A program made the translations under genes and the position numbers. A stretch of DNA of 64,000 nucleotides from UBA668 sp963720695 (GTDB lineage: Bacteria > Actinomycetota > Acidimicrobiia > Acidimicrobiales > Ilumatobacteraceae). Shown here in pieces: positions 9,074-17,424 of the stretch (positions within the stretch are counted from its first letter, which is position 1; the number at the start of each line of letters is the position of its first letter). The notes under the pieces were generated by a model. That model was not told the origin of the DNA. It did not search any database and worked only from the letters and a program-made list of their open reading frames with translations. The stretch spans positions 682,001-746,000 of the forward strand of contig CAVRGG010000001.1 in assembly GCA_963720695.1 (NCBI GenBank), in the 5' to 3' direction.

Positions 9074-9075
9074 GG
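9039..9075 (+). terminator. Intrinsic terminator of the candidate small RNA
   Basis: An 11-bp perfect GC-rich stem (9039-9049 with 9055-9065) and a 5-base loop are followed by CGCGTTTTGG. The U-tract is short but present, which is good for a genome of this GC content. Confidence 0.6.
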
Positions 9076-9141
9076 CACTGGTCACGCAACGTGGTCGTGG
9101 CGGGGTTCCGATCGATGCTGCGGTGCGGCGGCTCCCGCCGC

Positions 9142-9348
9142 TCAATGTGGCGTCGACGCGGCGATCTTGGAGGCCTTGCGAACCGCTCGTGAGGCATGGC
9201 GAAGCGCACGCTCGGCCTCGACCAACGCGTTGATCATGTCGCCCTGATCGGTGTGCTGGTAGTGGGGGACGAGGTCACCGAGCTGTTCGAAGTAGCGCTC
9301 GACGTGATCGGCGATGACCGACAGGGTCGCGGACGGGTTGCTGGGCAT
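9142..9348 (-). CDS. Small helical protein of unknown function
   Basis: The 68-residue product starts MPSNPSATLSVIADHVERYF and continues as amphipathic helices with many Ala, Arg and His. The ATG at 9348 was chosen because the longer frame (from 9393) adds a Cys/Arg-rich, non-conserved-looking extension that overlaps the hisC promoter region. It diverges from hisC and its 3' end faces the small RNA terminator. I do not recognise the family. It could be a short regulatory or structural protein; a false ORF is less likely given the codon pattern. Confidence 0.55.
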   Translation of the reverse strand: MPSNPSATLSVIADHVERYFEQLGDLVPHYQHTDQGDMINALVEAERALRHASRAVRKASKIAASTPH

Positions 9349-9430
9349 GAGGCACAGTCTGGCGTGCGCACGTCGACCCGCGCGGCAAAGCACCCGTGTC
9401 CTGCAGCGACGCGTCGGTAACGTGGCATCC

Positions 9431-10492
9431 GTGACCCGAGTACCTGTGCGTGACGACCTCCGCGCGCTCGAGGGCTATCACTCGCCACAGGTCCAGGTTC
9501 GAGTTCGCCTCAACACCAACGAGTCACCGTTCCCGCCACCCCCGGCGTGGCGCGACGCGTTCGCCGCCGAGCTGTCCCGCGTCGAGTGGCACCGGTACCC
9601 CGATCGCTCCGCGCACGCCCTGCGCGCAGCCATCGCCGAACAGCACTCGGTGCGTCCCGATCAGGTCTTCGCCGCCAACGGCAGCAACGAGGTGCTGCAG
9701 ACGCTGCTGCTCACCTTCGCCGGTCCCGGCCGAACGGTCGCGACGTTCGAGCCCACGTATCAACTGCACGGGCACATCGCACGGCTCACCGGCGCCACCG
9801 TCGCCGAAGGTGAACGTGCCGAGGACTTCACGCTCGACATGGACGAGGTTCGCCGCGTCGTCGCCGCTGCGCAGCCGACCGTCACGTTCCTGTGCTCGCC
9901 GAACAACCCCACAGGGCTGGAGGAGCCGGCCGACAAGGTCCGCGACGTGCTCGCCCTCGTGCCGGGGCTCCTCGTCGTCGACGAGGCGTACGGTCAGTTC
10001 GCGAGCTGGTCGGCGCTCGACATGGTGCATGACGACGTCGCGCTGGTGGTGACCCGGACGTTCTCCAAGACGTGGTCGATGGCCGGCTCGCGACTGGGCT
10101 ACCTCGTCGGGCCGTCCTGGCTGGTCGCCGAGCTCGACAAGGTCGTGCTGCCGTATCACCTCGACGCGGCCAAGCAGATCGCGGGCCGACTGGCGTTGAC
10201 GTTCCTCGACGAGATGGAGGCGAGGGTCCGGCTCGTCGTGGCAGAACGCGAACGGCTCTCGAGTGCGTTGCGCGGCATGCCGCTCGAGGTCTTTCCCAGC
10301 GGCGCCAACTTCATCCTGTTCCGGCCGCGTGACCGCGCCGGACGTGATGTCTGGACGGGACTCCTCGATCGAAGCGTGCTGATTCGAGACTGCTCGAGCT
10401 GGCCGCGCCTCGATGGATGTCTTCGTGTCACCATCGGCACACCGGAGGAGAACGACGAGTTCCTCTCTGCACTCTCGGAGGTCCTCGCATGA
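9431..10492 (+). CDS. hisC: Histidinol-phosphate aminotransferase
   Basis: This 353-residue PLP enzyme transfers an amino group to imidazole-acetol phosphate in histidine synthesis. The PLP-binding Lys lies at about 213 in TFSKTWSMAGSRLGY; CSPNNPTG and VDEAYGQF are the usual fold-type I cofactor motifs; the N-terminal RLNTNESPFPPP is the substrate-binding segment. The GTG at 9431 gives the standard N-terminus; the longer frame runs over the divergent small gene. It begins a chain of six genes each overlapping the next by 4 bases. Confidence 0.93.
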   Translation: MTRVPVRDDLRALEGYHSPQVQVRVRLNTNESPFPPPPAWRDAFAAELSRVEWHRYPDRSAHALRAAIAEQHSVRPDQVFAANGSNEVLQTLLLTFAGPGRTVATFEPTYQLHGHIARLTGATVAEGERAEDFTLDMDEVRRVVAAAQPTVTFLCSPNNPTGLEEPADKVRDVLALVPGLLVVDEAYGQFASWSALDMVHDDVALVVTRTFSKTWSMAGSRLGYLVGPSWLVAELDKVVLPYHLDAAKQIAGRLALTFLDEMEARVRLVVAERERLSSALRGMPLEVFPSGANFILFRPRDRAGRDVWTGLLDRSVLIRDCSSWPRLDGCLRVTIGTPEENDEFLSALSEVLA

Positions 10493-11079
10493 GCCGATAC
10501 GCCGCGCGTCAACGATCGACCAAGGAGACGTCGATCGAGTTGTCGATCGAACTCGACGGTTCCGGCGTCTCGTCCGTCAGCACGGGCATCCCGTTCTACG
10601 ACCACATGCTCGAGCAGCTCGGCAAGCACGGTGGCTTCGACCTGCGCATCGCCGCGACCGGTGACCTCCACATCGACACCCATCACACCGTGGAGGACGT
10701 GGGGATCGCGCTCGGCGAGGCGTTCCGCGAGGCGCTCGGCGACAAGGCGGGCGTGCGACGGTTCGCGAGTGGCGCGTTCCCCCTCGACGAGGCACTGGTC
10801 GAAGTGGCCCTCGATCTCTCGGGTCGGCCGTTCGTGGTCTGGGACGTCCCGATGCCGGAGGTGCTGCCGCTCGGCTCGCCGCCGTTCGACCCACAGCTCA
10901 CCGAGCACGCGATCCACTCGTTCGCGACCGCTGCCGGTATCACGTTGCACGTCCGGCTGAGCCACGGCACCAACGTCCACCACATCATCGAGGCCACGTT
11001 CAAGGGGCTCGCCCGCTGCCTGCGCGATGCGGTGCGAGTGGAGGGCTCGGCGGTGCCCTCCACCAAGGGCGTCCTGTGA
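10489..11079 (+). CDS. hisB: Imidazoleglycerol-phosphate dehydratase
   Basis: This 196-residue monofunctional IGP dehydratase has the Mn-binding His motifs DTHHTVEDVGI and LSHGTNVHHIIEATFKGLAR and the early IPFYDHMLEQ segment. It lacks the phosphatase domain of the enterobacterial fusion, as is usual for actinobacteria. The ATG overlaps the hisC stop (ATGA), and its own stop overlaps the hisH GTG (GTGA). Confidence 0.95.
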   Translation: MSRYAARQRSTKETSIELSIELDGSGVSSVSTGIPFYDHMLEQLGKHGGFDLRIAATGDLHIDTHHTVEDVGIALGEAFREALGDKAGVRRFASGAFPLDEALVEVALDLSGRPFVVWDVPMPEVLPLGSPPFDPQLTEHAIHSFATAAGITLHVRLSHGTNVHHIIEATFKGLARCLRDAVRVEGSAVPSTKGVL

Positions 11080-11704
11080 GCGAACCGCTCGTGGCCGTCC
11101 TGGACTACGGGATCGGGAACCTGCGGTCGGCGCAGAAGGCGCTGCAGCACTGTGGCGCCGACGCTCGTCTCACGGCGGATCCGCGACTCGTCGCCGATGC
11201 CGCGGCCGTCGTGCTCCCCGGCGTCGGCGCGTTCGGCGCGTGCATGCGTTCGTTGCGTGCGGCAGGGCTGGAGTCGGTGTGCCACGACGCCGTCGAGTCG
11301 GGGCGGCCGTTCCTGGGGATCTGCGTCGGCATGCAGATGCTGTTCACCGGCAGCGACGAGGACCCCGACGACCTCGGGTTGGACATCATCCCGGGCTCGA
11401 TCCGATGGATCACGGATGCACTGCCGAGGCCGCAGATGCAGTGGAACCAGCTCTCCGTGTCGCGGCCGGATCCGATGTTCGACGGGCTCGGCGATCGAGG
11501 CCTGGGTGTACTTCGTGCATTCCCTCCACGGCGTGCCCGCCGACCCGATGATGGTCACGGCGACCTGCGACTACGGCGGCACCGTGAATGCCGCGTTCCG
11601 CAACGGCAACGTGTTCGCCACCCAGTTCCATCCCGAGAAGTCCGGGGCCGCCGGCCTGGCGCTGCTGCGCAACTTCGTCGGCGCTCCTGGAGGCCGACTC
11701 GTGA
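11076..11704 (+). pseudogene. hisH: Imidazole glycerol phosphate synthase glutaminase subunit HisH, two apparent +1 frameshifts
   Basis: The N-terminal part, from GTG 11076, reads LDYGIGNLRSAQ and LGICVGMQ with the nucleophile Cys at about 83. After MFDGLGD (about 11491-11497) the sense moves one base forward to AWVYFVHS and QFHPEKS, which carry the catalytic His-Glu. After LLRNFVG (about 11683-11689) removal of one more base gives a short tail ending in TGA at 11702-11704, overlapping the hisA GTG exactly as the other genes in this operon overlap. Without the second correction the HisH tail runs in frame into HisA. Corrected length is about 208 residues, normal for HisH. All key residues are kept, so sequence error is likelier than decay. 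Confidence 0.85.
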
Positions 11705-12417
11705 TCGAGCTGTACCCGGCGATCGACCTGCTCGACGGCAAGGTGGTGCGCCTCCGCCAAGGCGACTACGACGACACCACGACGTACGGCGACGACCCGA
11801 TCTCGGTCGCTCGTGCGTTCGTCGACGCAGGGGCGACGTGGATCCACGTCGTCGACCTCGACGCGGCCCGCACCGGATCGCCGGTGAACCGTCCGGTCGT
11901 CGCCGCCATCGCATCTGCGGTCGCCGGCCAGGCGCGGGTGCAGACCGGCGGGGGTGTGCGCACCATCGGCGACGCCATGTCGCTGGCCGACGCCGGCGTG
12001 GCCCGGGTGGTCATGGGTTCCGCTGCGGTGGCCCAACCGTCGCTCGTCGAGGAGGCCGCCGGTGTGGTCCCGGTCGCCGTCGGGCTCGACCACCGTGGCG
12101 GCGAGGTCGCGGTGCACGGCTGGACGGAGGCCTCGGGTGTGCGACTCACCGAGGCGCTCGGCTGGTTCCCGTCCGCCGCCGCCTTCGTCATCACCGACAT
12201 CGCTCGCGACGGCATGCTCAGCGGCCCCGACATCGAGGGGCTCGCTGCAGCGGCCCGGGTGACCATGATCCCGATCATCGCCAGTGGCGGCGTCGCGGAG
12301 CTCGCCGATCTCGGCGCGCTCCGAGTGGTTCCCGGCGTCGCCGGTGTGATCACCGGCAAGGCGCTCTACGAGGGTCGCTTCACGGTCGAGCAGGCGCTCG
12401 CGGAGCTCGAGCGATGA
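11701..12417 (+). CDS. hisA: Phosphoribosylformimino-AICAR ribotide isomerase
   Basis: This 238-residue TIM-barrel isomerase of histidine synthesis has ELYPAIDLLDGKVVRL at the start (first catalytic Asp), GGGVRT and FVITDIARDGML (second catalytic Asp and phosphate sites). In actinobacteria lacking trpF this enzyme can be the bifunctional PriA; I cannot decide that here. The GTG at 11701 matches the family start. The frame is open upstream only because hisH is frameshifted. The 3' end overlaps hisF (ATGA). Confidence 0.92.
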   Translation: MIELYPAIDLLDGKVVRLRQGDYDDTTTYGDDPISVARAFVDAGATWIHVVDLDAARTGSPVNRPVVAAIASAVAGQARVQTGGGVRTIGDAMSLADAGVARVVMGSAAVAQPSLVEEAAGVVPVAVGLDHRGGEVAVHGWTEASGVRLTEALGWFPSAAAFVITDIARDGMLSGPDIEGLAAAARVTMIPIIASGGVAELADLGALRVVPGVAGVITGKALYEGRFTVEQALAELER

Positions 12418-13178
12418 TCACCGCTCGCGTCATCCCGTGCCTCGACGTCACGAACGGCCGCGTCGTGAAGGGCGTGAACTTCGTCGAGCTCCGCGACGCC
12501 GGTGATCCGGTCGAGCTCGCAGCGCGGTACGACCTCGAAGGAGCCGACGAACTGGTCTTCCTCGACATCACGGCCTCGTCGGACGGGCGGGCGACCATGG
12601 TCGAGATGGTCGAACGGACGGCGGATCAGGTGTTCATCCCGTTCACCGTCGGCGGTGGGATTCGTGCGGCGGGCGACGCTCGACTGATGCTGCGGGCCGG
12701 AGCCGACAAGGTCAGCGTGAACACCGCCGCCGTGCAGCGCCCGGCGTTGATCTCCGACATCGCCGCGGAGTTCGGTGCACAGTGTTGTGTCTGCGCGATC
12801 GACGCCAAGCGTCGTGCCGACGGCACCGGTTACGAGGTGTACCTCCACGGAGGACGCACACCCACGGGCATCGATGCGGTGCGGTGGGCCGTCGAAGCGA
12901 CCGAACTTGGCGCGGGGGAGATCCTGTTGACGTCGATGGACCGCGACGGCACCAAGGAGGGGTTCGACCTCGCGCTCACACGCGCCGTGGCCGATGCGGT
13001 CGGCGTGCCGGTGATCGCCAGCGGCGGCGTGGGTGTCCTCCGACATCTGGTCGAGGGCATCACCGACGGCGGCGCCACGGGAGTGCTGGCGGCGAGCATC
13101 TTCCACTTCGGCGAGCACACCATCGCCGAGGCGAAGGCAGCGATGGCAGCGGCCGGGGTGCAGGTGCGGCCCGCATGA
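12414..13178 (+). CDS. hisF: Imidazole glycerol phosphate synthase cyclase subunit
   Basis: The 254-residue TIM-barrel synthase subunit begins MITARVIPCLDV with the catalytic Asp at residue 11; a second catalytic Asp lies in CAIDAKR. Phosphate sites TVGGGIR and IASGGVG are present. It uses ammonia from HisH, so hisH function matters to this pathway. It overlaps hisA upstream and the homocysteine methyltransferase gene downstream, each by 4 bases. Confidence 0.95.
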   Translation: MITARVIPCLDVTNGRVVKGVNFVELRDAGDPVELAARYDLEGADELVFLDITASSDGRATMVEMVERTADQVFIPFTVGGGIRAAGDARLMLRAGADKVSVNTAAVQRPALISDIAAEFGAQCCVCAIDAKRRADGTGYEVYLHGGRTPTGIDAVRWAVEATELGAGEILLTSMDRDGTKEGFDLALTRAVADAVGVPVIASGGVGVLRHLVEGITDGGATGVLAASIFHFGEHTIAEAKAAMAAAGVQVRPA

Positions 13179-14050
13179 TCGATCTGGTCCGTGAGCCGTT
13201 CACCCTGCTCGACGGTGGGCTGTCGACCGCGCTCGAGGAGATGGGTGAGCGCCCGGCGGGACCCCTGTGGACGGCCGCCGCGCTCGTCGACCGCCCGGAG
13301 GTGATCACGGCCGCGCATCGCCGCTACGTCGATGCGGGGGCCGACATCGTGATCACGGCCAGCTACCAGGCCAGCGAGGCCGGGTTCATGGACGCGGGAT
13401 TGACCGGGGAGTCCGCTCGCCGAGTGCTTGCGTCGACCACCGAGGTGGCCCGCGCGTCCGGCGCGCCGCTGGTCGCGTCGTCGGTGGGTCCGTTCGGCGC
13501 GTGCCTCGGCGACGGGAGCGAGTACCACGGTCGATACGCGGCGTCGTGGGCCGAGGTCCGCCGCTTCCACCGGTCGCGGTTGGAGGTGCTGGTCGAGTCC
13601 GGCCCCGACCTGTTCGCGATCGAGACGATGCCGACCGCGGCGGAGGCCGAGATCGTGGTGGAGGAGCTCCGCGCGCTGTCCGGTGCCCCGGCATGGTTGT
13701 CGTTCACCTGTGTCGACGAGGTCCACACCGCCGGTGGCGACGTGTTCGCGGACGCCGCCGACTCGCTCGCCGCCGACGTGTCGGCGGTCGGCGTCAACTG
13801 CACGTCGCCGGCGCTCGCGTTGCCGTTGCTCGCCGCGGTGCGATCCACGGTGCCACTGGTCGTCTACACGAATCACGGCGCCACCTGGGACGGTGATCAC
13901 TCCTGCTGGCGTGGCGCGGTGGGTGGCGTCGAGCTCCCGGCACTGGTGCCGTCCTGGCTGGCCGTCGGGGCTCGCCTGATCGGCGGCTGCTGCGGCGTCG
14001 GGACGGAAGGAATCGCCGCGCTGGGAGCGTTGCGGCACTCACTCACCTAA
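13175..14050 (+). CDS. Homocysteine S-methyltransferase (MmuM-like)
   Basis: This 291-residue Zn-dependent methyltransferase has LLDGGLSTALE near the N-terminus, then the Zn ligands in GVNCTS and the C-terminal GGCCGVG. MmuM-type enzymes methylate homocysteine from S-methylmethionine or SAM. The ATG overlaps the hisF stop (ATGA), making it the sixth gene of the his operon, which is an unusual partner. A second, distinct homocysteine methyltransferase lies at 15056. Confidence 0.85.
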   Translation: MIDLVREPFTLLDGGLSTALEEMGERPAGPLWTAAALVDRPEVITAAHRRYVDAGADIVITASYQASEAGFMDAGLTGESARRVLASTTEVARASGAPLVASSVGPFGACLGDGSEYHGRYAASWAEVRRFHRSRLEVLVESGPDLFAIETMPTAAEAEIVVEELRALSGAPAWLSFTCVDEVHTAGGDVFADAADSLAADVSAVGVNCTSPALALPLLAAVRSTVPLVVYTNHGATWDGDHSCWRGAVGGVELPALVPSWLAVGARLIGGCCGVGTEGIAALGALRHSLT

Positions 14051-14059
14051 CCTGCGGTC

Positions 14060-15034
14060 ATGGCTAAGAAAATGCAGTATCGCCGATTGGGCTCCAGTGG
14101 GTTGCAGGTCTCCGTCCTGTCCTTCGGGAGCTGGGTGTCCTTCGACAACCAGCTCAAGGACGACATGGCGCTCGAGTGCATGCAGGCCGCCTACGACGCC
14201 GGGTGCAACTTCTTCGACAATGCCGAGGTGTACGCGGGTGGGGAGAGCGAGGCCATCATGGGTCGCGTGCTCCAGCAGTTGGGGTGGGGTCGTCACTCCT
14301 ACGTCATCAGCACCAAGTTCTTCTGGGGTGTCCACGGGAACACCCCGAACATGCGCAACACGCTGAACCGCAAGTACCTGTCCCAGGCCATCGACCGGTC
14401 GCTCGAACGTTTCCAGGCCGACTTCATCGACCTCGTGTACTGCCACCGTCCCGATCCGAACACGCCGATCGAGGAGACCGTGTGGGCGATGAGCGACATG
14501 GTCAGCTCCGGCAAGGCCCTCTACTGGGGGACGAGTGAGTGGTCGGCCGATGAGATCCGCGCCGCGTGGGACATCGCCGACCGCCACCACCTCCACAAGC
14601 CGGTGATGGAGCAGCCGCAGTACAACCTGCTCACCCGCGACCGGGTCGAGAAGGAGTACGCCAGGCTGTACGAGGACATCGGGCTGGGCACCACGATCTG
14701 GAGCCCGCTGGCATCCGGTCTGCTCACCGGCAAGTACCGCGACGGCGTCCCGGAGGACAGCCGTGGTTCGCTCGCCGGCTACGAATGGCTGGCGGAGCGC
14801 CTCACCGATGGTGAGTCGCTCGCCAAGGTCGAGCGGCTGCGCCCGATCGCCGAGGAGCTCGGCTGCTCGATGGCACAACTCGCCATCGCCTGGTGCGCAG
14901 CGAATCCCCACGTGTCGACCGTCATCACGGGTGCGAGCCGGCCGAGTCAGGTCGTCGAGAACTTCGCTGCCATCGATGTCCTCGCGGCCCTCACCGACGA
15001 GGTTCGGGAGCGAATCGAAGTCGCCGTCGCGTGA
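14060..15034 (+). CDS. Aldo/keto reductase, Kv-beta-like
   Basis: This 324-residue NADPH-dependent oxidoreductase has the catalytic set: Asp in FFDNAEVY with its Tyr, Lys in ISTKFFWG and His in LVYCHRPD. IWSPLASGLLTGKY and VITGASRPSQV are the cofactor-binding segments of the AKR6 (potassium-channel beta subunit, YghZ-like) group. The substrate is unknown. It starts 9 bases after the preceding gene, so co-transcription with the his operon is possible. Confidence 0.88.
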   Translation: MAKKMQYRRLGSSGLQVSVLSFGSWVSFDNQLKDDMALECMQAAYDAGCNFFDNAEVYAGGESEAIMGRVLQQLGWGRHSYVISTKFFWGVHGNTPNMRNTLNRKYLSQAIDRSLERFQADFIDLVYCHRPDPNTPIEETVWAMSDMVSSGKALYWGTSEWSADEIRAAWDIADRHHLHKPVMEQPQYNLLTRDRVEKEYARLYEDIGLGTTIWSPLASGLLTGKYRDGVPEDSRGSLAGYEWLAERLTDGESLAKVERLRPIAEELGCSMAQLAIAWCAANPHVSTVITGASRPSQVVENFAAIDVLAALTDEVRERIEVAVA

Positions 15035-15055
15035 CCCAGGGGTAACGTGGTGCCG

Positions 15056-16054
15056 ATGCGTACCTCGTTGTCCGAACTCCTCGCCACCGGCCGAGTCCTG
15101 CTCGCCGATGGCGCCACCGGTACCAACTACTTCGCTGCCGGCCTCGAGTCCGGAGAGCCGCCCGAGTTCTGGACGGTCGACCGGCCCCACGAGGTCACGG
15201 GGCTGCATCAGCAGTTCGTCGATGCCGGTGCCGACATCATCCTCACCAACACCTTCGGGTGCAACTCGTTCCGGCTCGCGCTGCACAAGGCGCAGGACCG
15301 CACCTACGAACTCGCGAAGGGCGCAGCCGAGTTGGCCCGTCAGGTCGCCGACGCCGCGCCGCGCCCCATCGTCGTCGCCGGCTCCGTGGGGCCCACCGGA
15401 TCGCTCTTCGAACCGATGGGTGAGCTCACCCACGACGCTGCGGTGGCCTCGTTCCGCGAGGAGATCCGTGGGCTGCGCGACGGCGGGGCCGACGTCGCCT
15501 GGATCGAGACGATGTCGTCCGCCGAGGAGGTGCACGCTGCAGCGACTGCCGCCATCGAGGTCGGCCTGCCCTACGTCGTCACCTGCTCGTTCGACACTGC
15601 CGGCCGCACGATGATGGGCCTCATGCCGAACCAGCTGGCCGACGTGCTCGCCGTCGAGCCGGTGGCGCCGCTGGCGCAGGGCGCCAACTGCGGAGTCGGC
15701 GCACCGGACATCCTGGTCACCGTGCTCGAGATGCACGCCTGTGGAGGGCCCATCGTGAGCAAGGGCAACTGTGGCGTCCCCCAGTTCGTGGGCACGGAGA
15801 TCGTCTACTCCGGCACTCCCGAGCTGATGGCGAGATACGCCACACTCGCCATCGATGCCGGGGCACGGATCGTCGGCGGATGCTGCGGCACGACGCCGAC
15901 GCACCTCGCCGCGATGCGGGCCGCCATCGACGAACACACGATTGCCGACCGTCCGACGGTCGACGACATCATCGCCACCGTCGGTCCACTCACCAACTCG
16001 GTGCCCACCGCGGCAGGCGGCGAGCGTCGCAGCCGCCGCAGCCGCGGCGACTGA
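15056..16054 (+). CDS. Betaine/homocysteine S-methyltransferase family protein
   Basis: The product (332 residues) is a Zn-dependent methyltransferase of the BHMT/MetH-N family: LLADGATGTNYFAAGL at the N-terminus, TNTFGCNSFRL, and Cys ligands in GANCGVG and GGCCGTTP. The methyl donor is not decidable; related actinobacterial proteins are annotated as betaine or corrinoid-dependent methyltransferases. A GTG at 15047 is an alternative start with GGGG nearer to it. The Arg/Ser-rich tail (RRSRRSRGD) is outside the domain. Confidence 0.82.
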   Translation: MRTSLSELLATGRVLLADGATGTNYFAAGLESGEPPEFWTVDRPHEVTGLHQQFVDAGADIILTNTFGCNSFRLALHKAQDRTYELAKGAAELARQVADAAPRPIVVAGSVGPTGSLFEPMGELTHDAAVASFREEIRGLRDGGADVAWIETMSSAEEVHAAATAAIEVGLPYVVTCSFDTAGRTMMGLMPNQLADVLAVEPVAPLAQGANCGVGAPDILVTVLEMHACGGPIVSKGNCGVPQFVGTEIVYSGTPELMARYATLAIDAGARIVGGCCGTTPTHLAAMRAAIDEHTIADRPTVDDIIATVGPLTNSVPTAAGGERRSRRSRGD

Positions 16055-16063
16055 TCAGCTCGT

Positions 16064-16603
16064 TCAGAGCTTCAACCAGAAGGTGAGCACGGCCGCCGAC
16101 TGCGGCAACTGCTCGGCCGCGGCGCCACCGGTCACCTGGGTGAGCACCGTGTAGACAGCGCCGTTGGCGGTGAGGTAGAGCGTCGAGTCGGCGCCCACGA
16201 GCGCTCCCGGCAATGCCGGGTCCGTGTAGGGGGTGGGCGTGCCGAGTGAGGCCTGAAGGTCGTTCCACGCCGCTTGGTCGACCGGATCTGATAGGAGCGC
16301 GAGCGTGAGCGACTTGGACTGGTCGTTGAGGCCGAGGTACTGACACGTTCCCGAGCCCACCACCTGACCCTCGCCGAGCGGGATGCCGACCAACTGGGAG
16401 AGGTCGCCTGGACGCGGCATCAGCGTGCAGTCGGGCACGAACGTGGTGGTCGGCGCAATGGTCGTGTCGCCGACAGCCGTGGTGCGCACCACCGACGAGC
16501 CGTCGGGCGAGGTGCTGCCATCGGCCGATCCATTGCCTCCGTCGCTGCTGCATGCAGCGAGGGTGAGGGCGGCGATCGAACAGATCACGAGAAGACGGCG
16601 CAC
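16064..16603 (-). CDS. Lipoprotein of unknown function
   Basis: The 179-residue product has a classic lipoprotein signal, VRRLLVICSIAALTLAACSS, with a lipobox LAAC giving a lipidated Cys. A Ser/Thr/Gly-rich linker follows and then a domain of about 110 residues with a Cys pair (CTLMP and GTCQYLGL). The GTG start at 16603 has AAAGGA at the right spacing. It may resemble the DUF3558 type of small actinobacterial lipoproteins, but I do not recognise a family. Its stop is 9 bases from the convergent methyltransferase gene. Confidence 0.75.
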   Translation of the reverse strand: MRRLLVICSIAALTLAACSSDGGNGSADGSTSPDGSSVVRTTAVGDTTIAPTTTFVPDCTLMPRPGDLSQLVGIPLGEGQVVGSGTCQYLGLNDQSKSLTLALLSDPVDQAAWNDLQASLGTPTPYTDPALPGALVGADSTLYLTANGAVYTVLTQVTGGAAAEQLPQSAAVLTFWLKL

Positions 16604-16676
16604 AGGGTTCCTTTCGAACGGACACAGGTGTATCGGCGCGTTGGGGCCGTGACCTGAGCGACGGTACCCTGCGCCG

Positions 16677-17003
16677 GTGGCGTTGGACGACCAGAAGCTG
16701 CCGATCAAGATGCTCAACGACCGACTTCTGGTCCGCATCCCCGAGCGCGACGGCGAGCGTCGCACCACCGGCGGCATCCTCATCCCGGCCACCGCGCAGA
16801 TCTCCAAGCGTCTCGTGTGGGCCGAGGTCGTGGCACTCGGCCAGAACGTGCGCACCGCCGAAGTGGGCGACCGTGTGTTGTTCAGCCCCGAGGACCGCTA
16901 CGAGGTCGAGGTGGGCGGCACCGACTACATCATGTTGCGCGAGCGCGACATCCACGCCGTCGCCGCGAGCCGTATCGAAGCCAGCACCGGCCTCTACCTG
17001 TGA
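16677..17003 (+). CDS. GroES-like co-chaperonin (Cpn10 family)
   Basis: The 108-residue product has the GroES fold: LNDRLLVRIPE at the first strand, TTGGILIPATAQ in the mobile-loop region, and VGDRVLFSPEDRYEVEVGGTDYIMLRERDI in the barrel. The mobile loop differs from canonical GroES and no groEL is next to it, so it may be a paralogue rather than the main co-chaperonin. The GTG at 16677 is the only fitting start. Confidence 0.8.
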   Translation: MALDDQKLPIKMLNDRLLVRIPERDGERRTTGGILIPATAQISKRLVWAEVVALGQNVRTAEVGDRVLFSPEDRYEVEVGGTDYIMLRERDIHAVAASRIEASTGLYL

Positions 17004-17061
17004 GCTGACGCCGTCCGAATCGGTCGGGGGCTCGGCGAGTCCGCCTCGTAGCATGGCCGCC

Positions 17062-17424
17062 ATGCCCGACGCCCGGTCGATCCCTGTCAGCCCTGCGGAG
17101 CTCGCTGCCGTGAAGTACGACGCCAACGGTCTCGTCCCGGCGATCGCCCAGGACGTGCGTACTCGCGACGTGCTGATGATGGCGTGGATGAACGCCGACA
17201 CGCTCGCAGCCACGCTGCGCGAAGGTCGCATGGTGTACTGGAGCCGCAGCCGCCAGGAGGTCTGGCGCAAGGGAGACACCAGCGGCGACCGGCAGTTCGT
17301 CCGTGAGGCGTACTACGACTGCGACGGCGACACGCTGCTGTTCCTCGTCGAGCAGGAAGGCAAGGGCGCCTGCCACACCGGCGAGTACTCGTGCTTCTAC
17401 CGAGCGTTCGGCGCCGATCGATGA
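17062..17424 (+). CDS. hisI: Phosphoribosyl-AMP cyclohydrolase
   Basis: The 120-residue enzyme opens the adenine ring in histidine synthesis. MVYWSRSRQEVWRKG and the Zn/Mg-binding YDCDGDTLL and CHTGEYSCFY segments are diagnostic. It is monofunctional, without HisE. ATG 17062 was chosen; ATG 17053 adds three residues. Its stop overlaps the trpE ATG (ATGA). It lies outside the main his operon, a common arrangement in actinobacteria. Confidence 0.93.
   Translation: MPDARSIPVSPAELAAVKYDANGLVPAIAQDVRTRDVLMMAWMNADTLAATLREGRMVYWSRSRQEVWRKGDTSGDRQFVREAYYDCDGDTLLFLVEQEGKGACHTGEYSCFYRAFGADR

Noticed and set aside
11076..13178. A 700-residue HisH-HisF fusion in one frame
   Set aside because: The middle is nonsense translation over hisA; the frames of the hisH start and hisF merely coincide.
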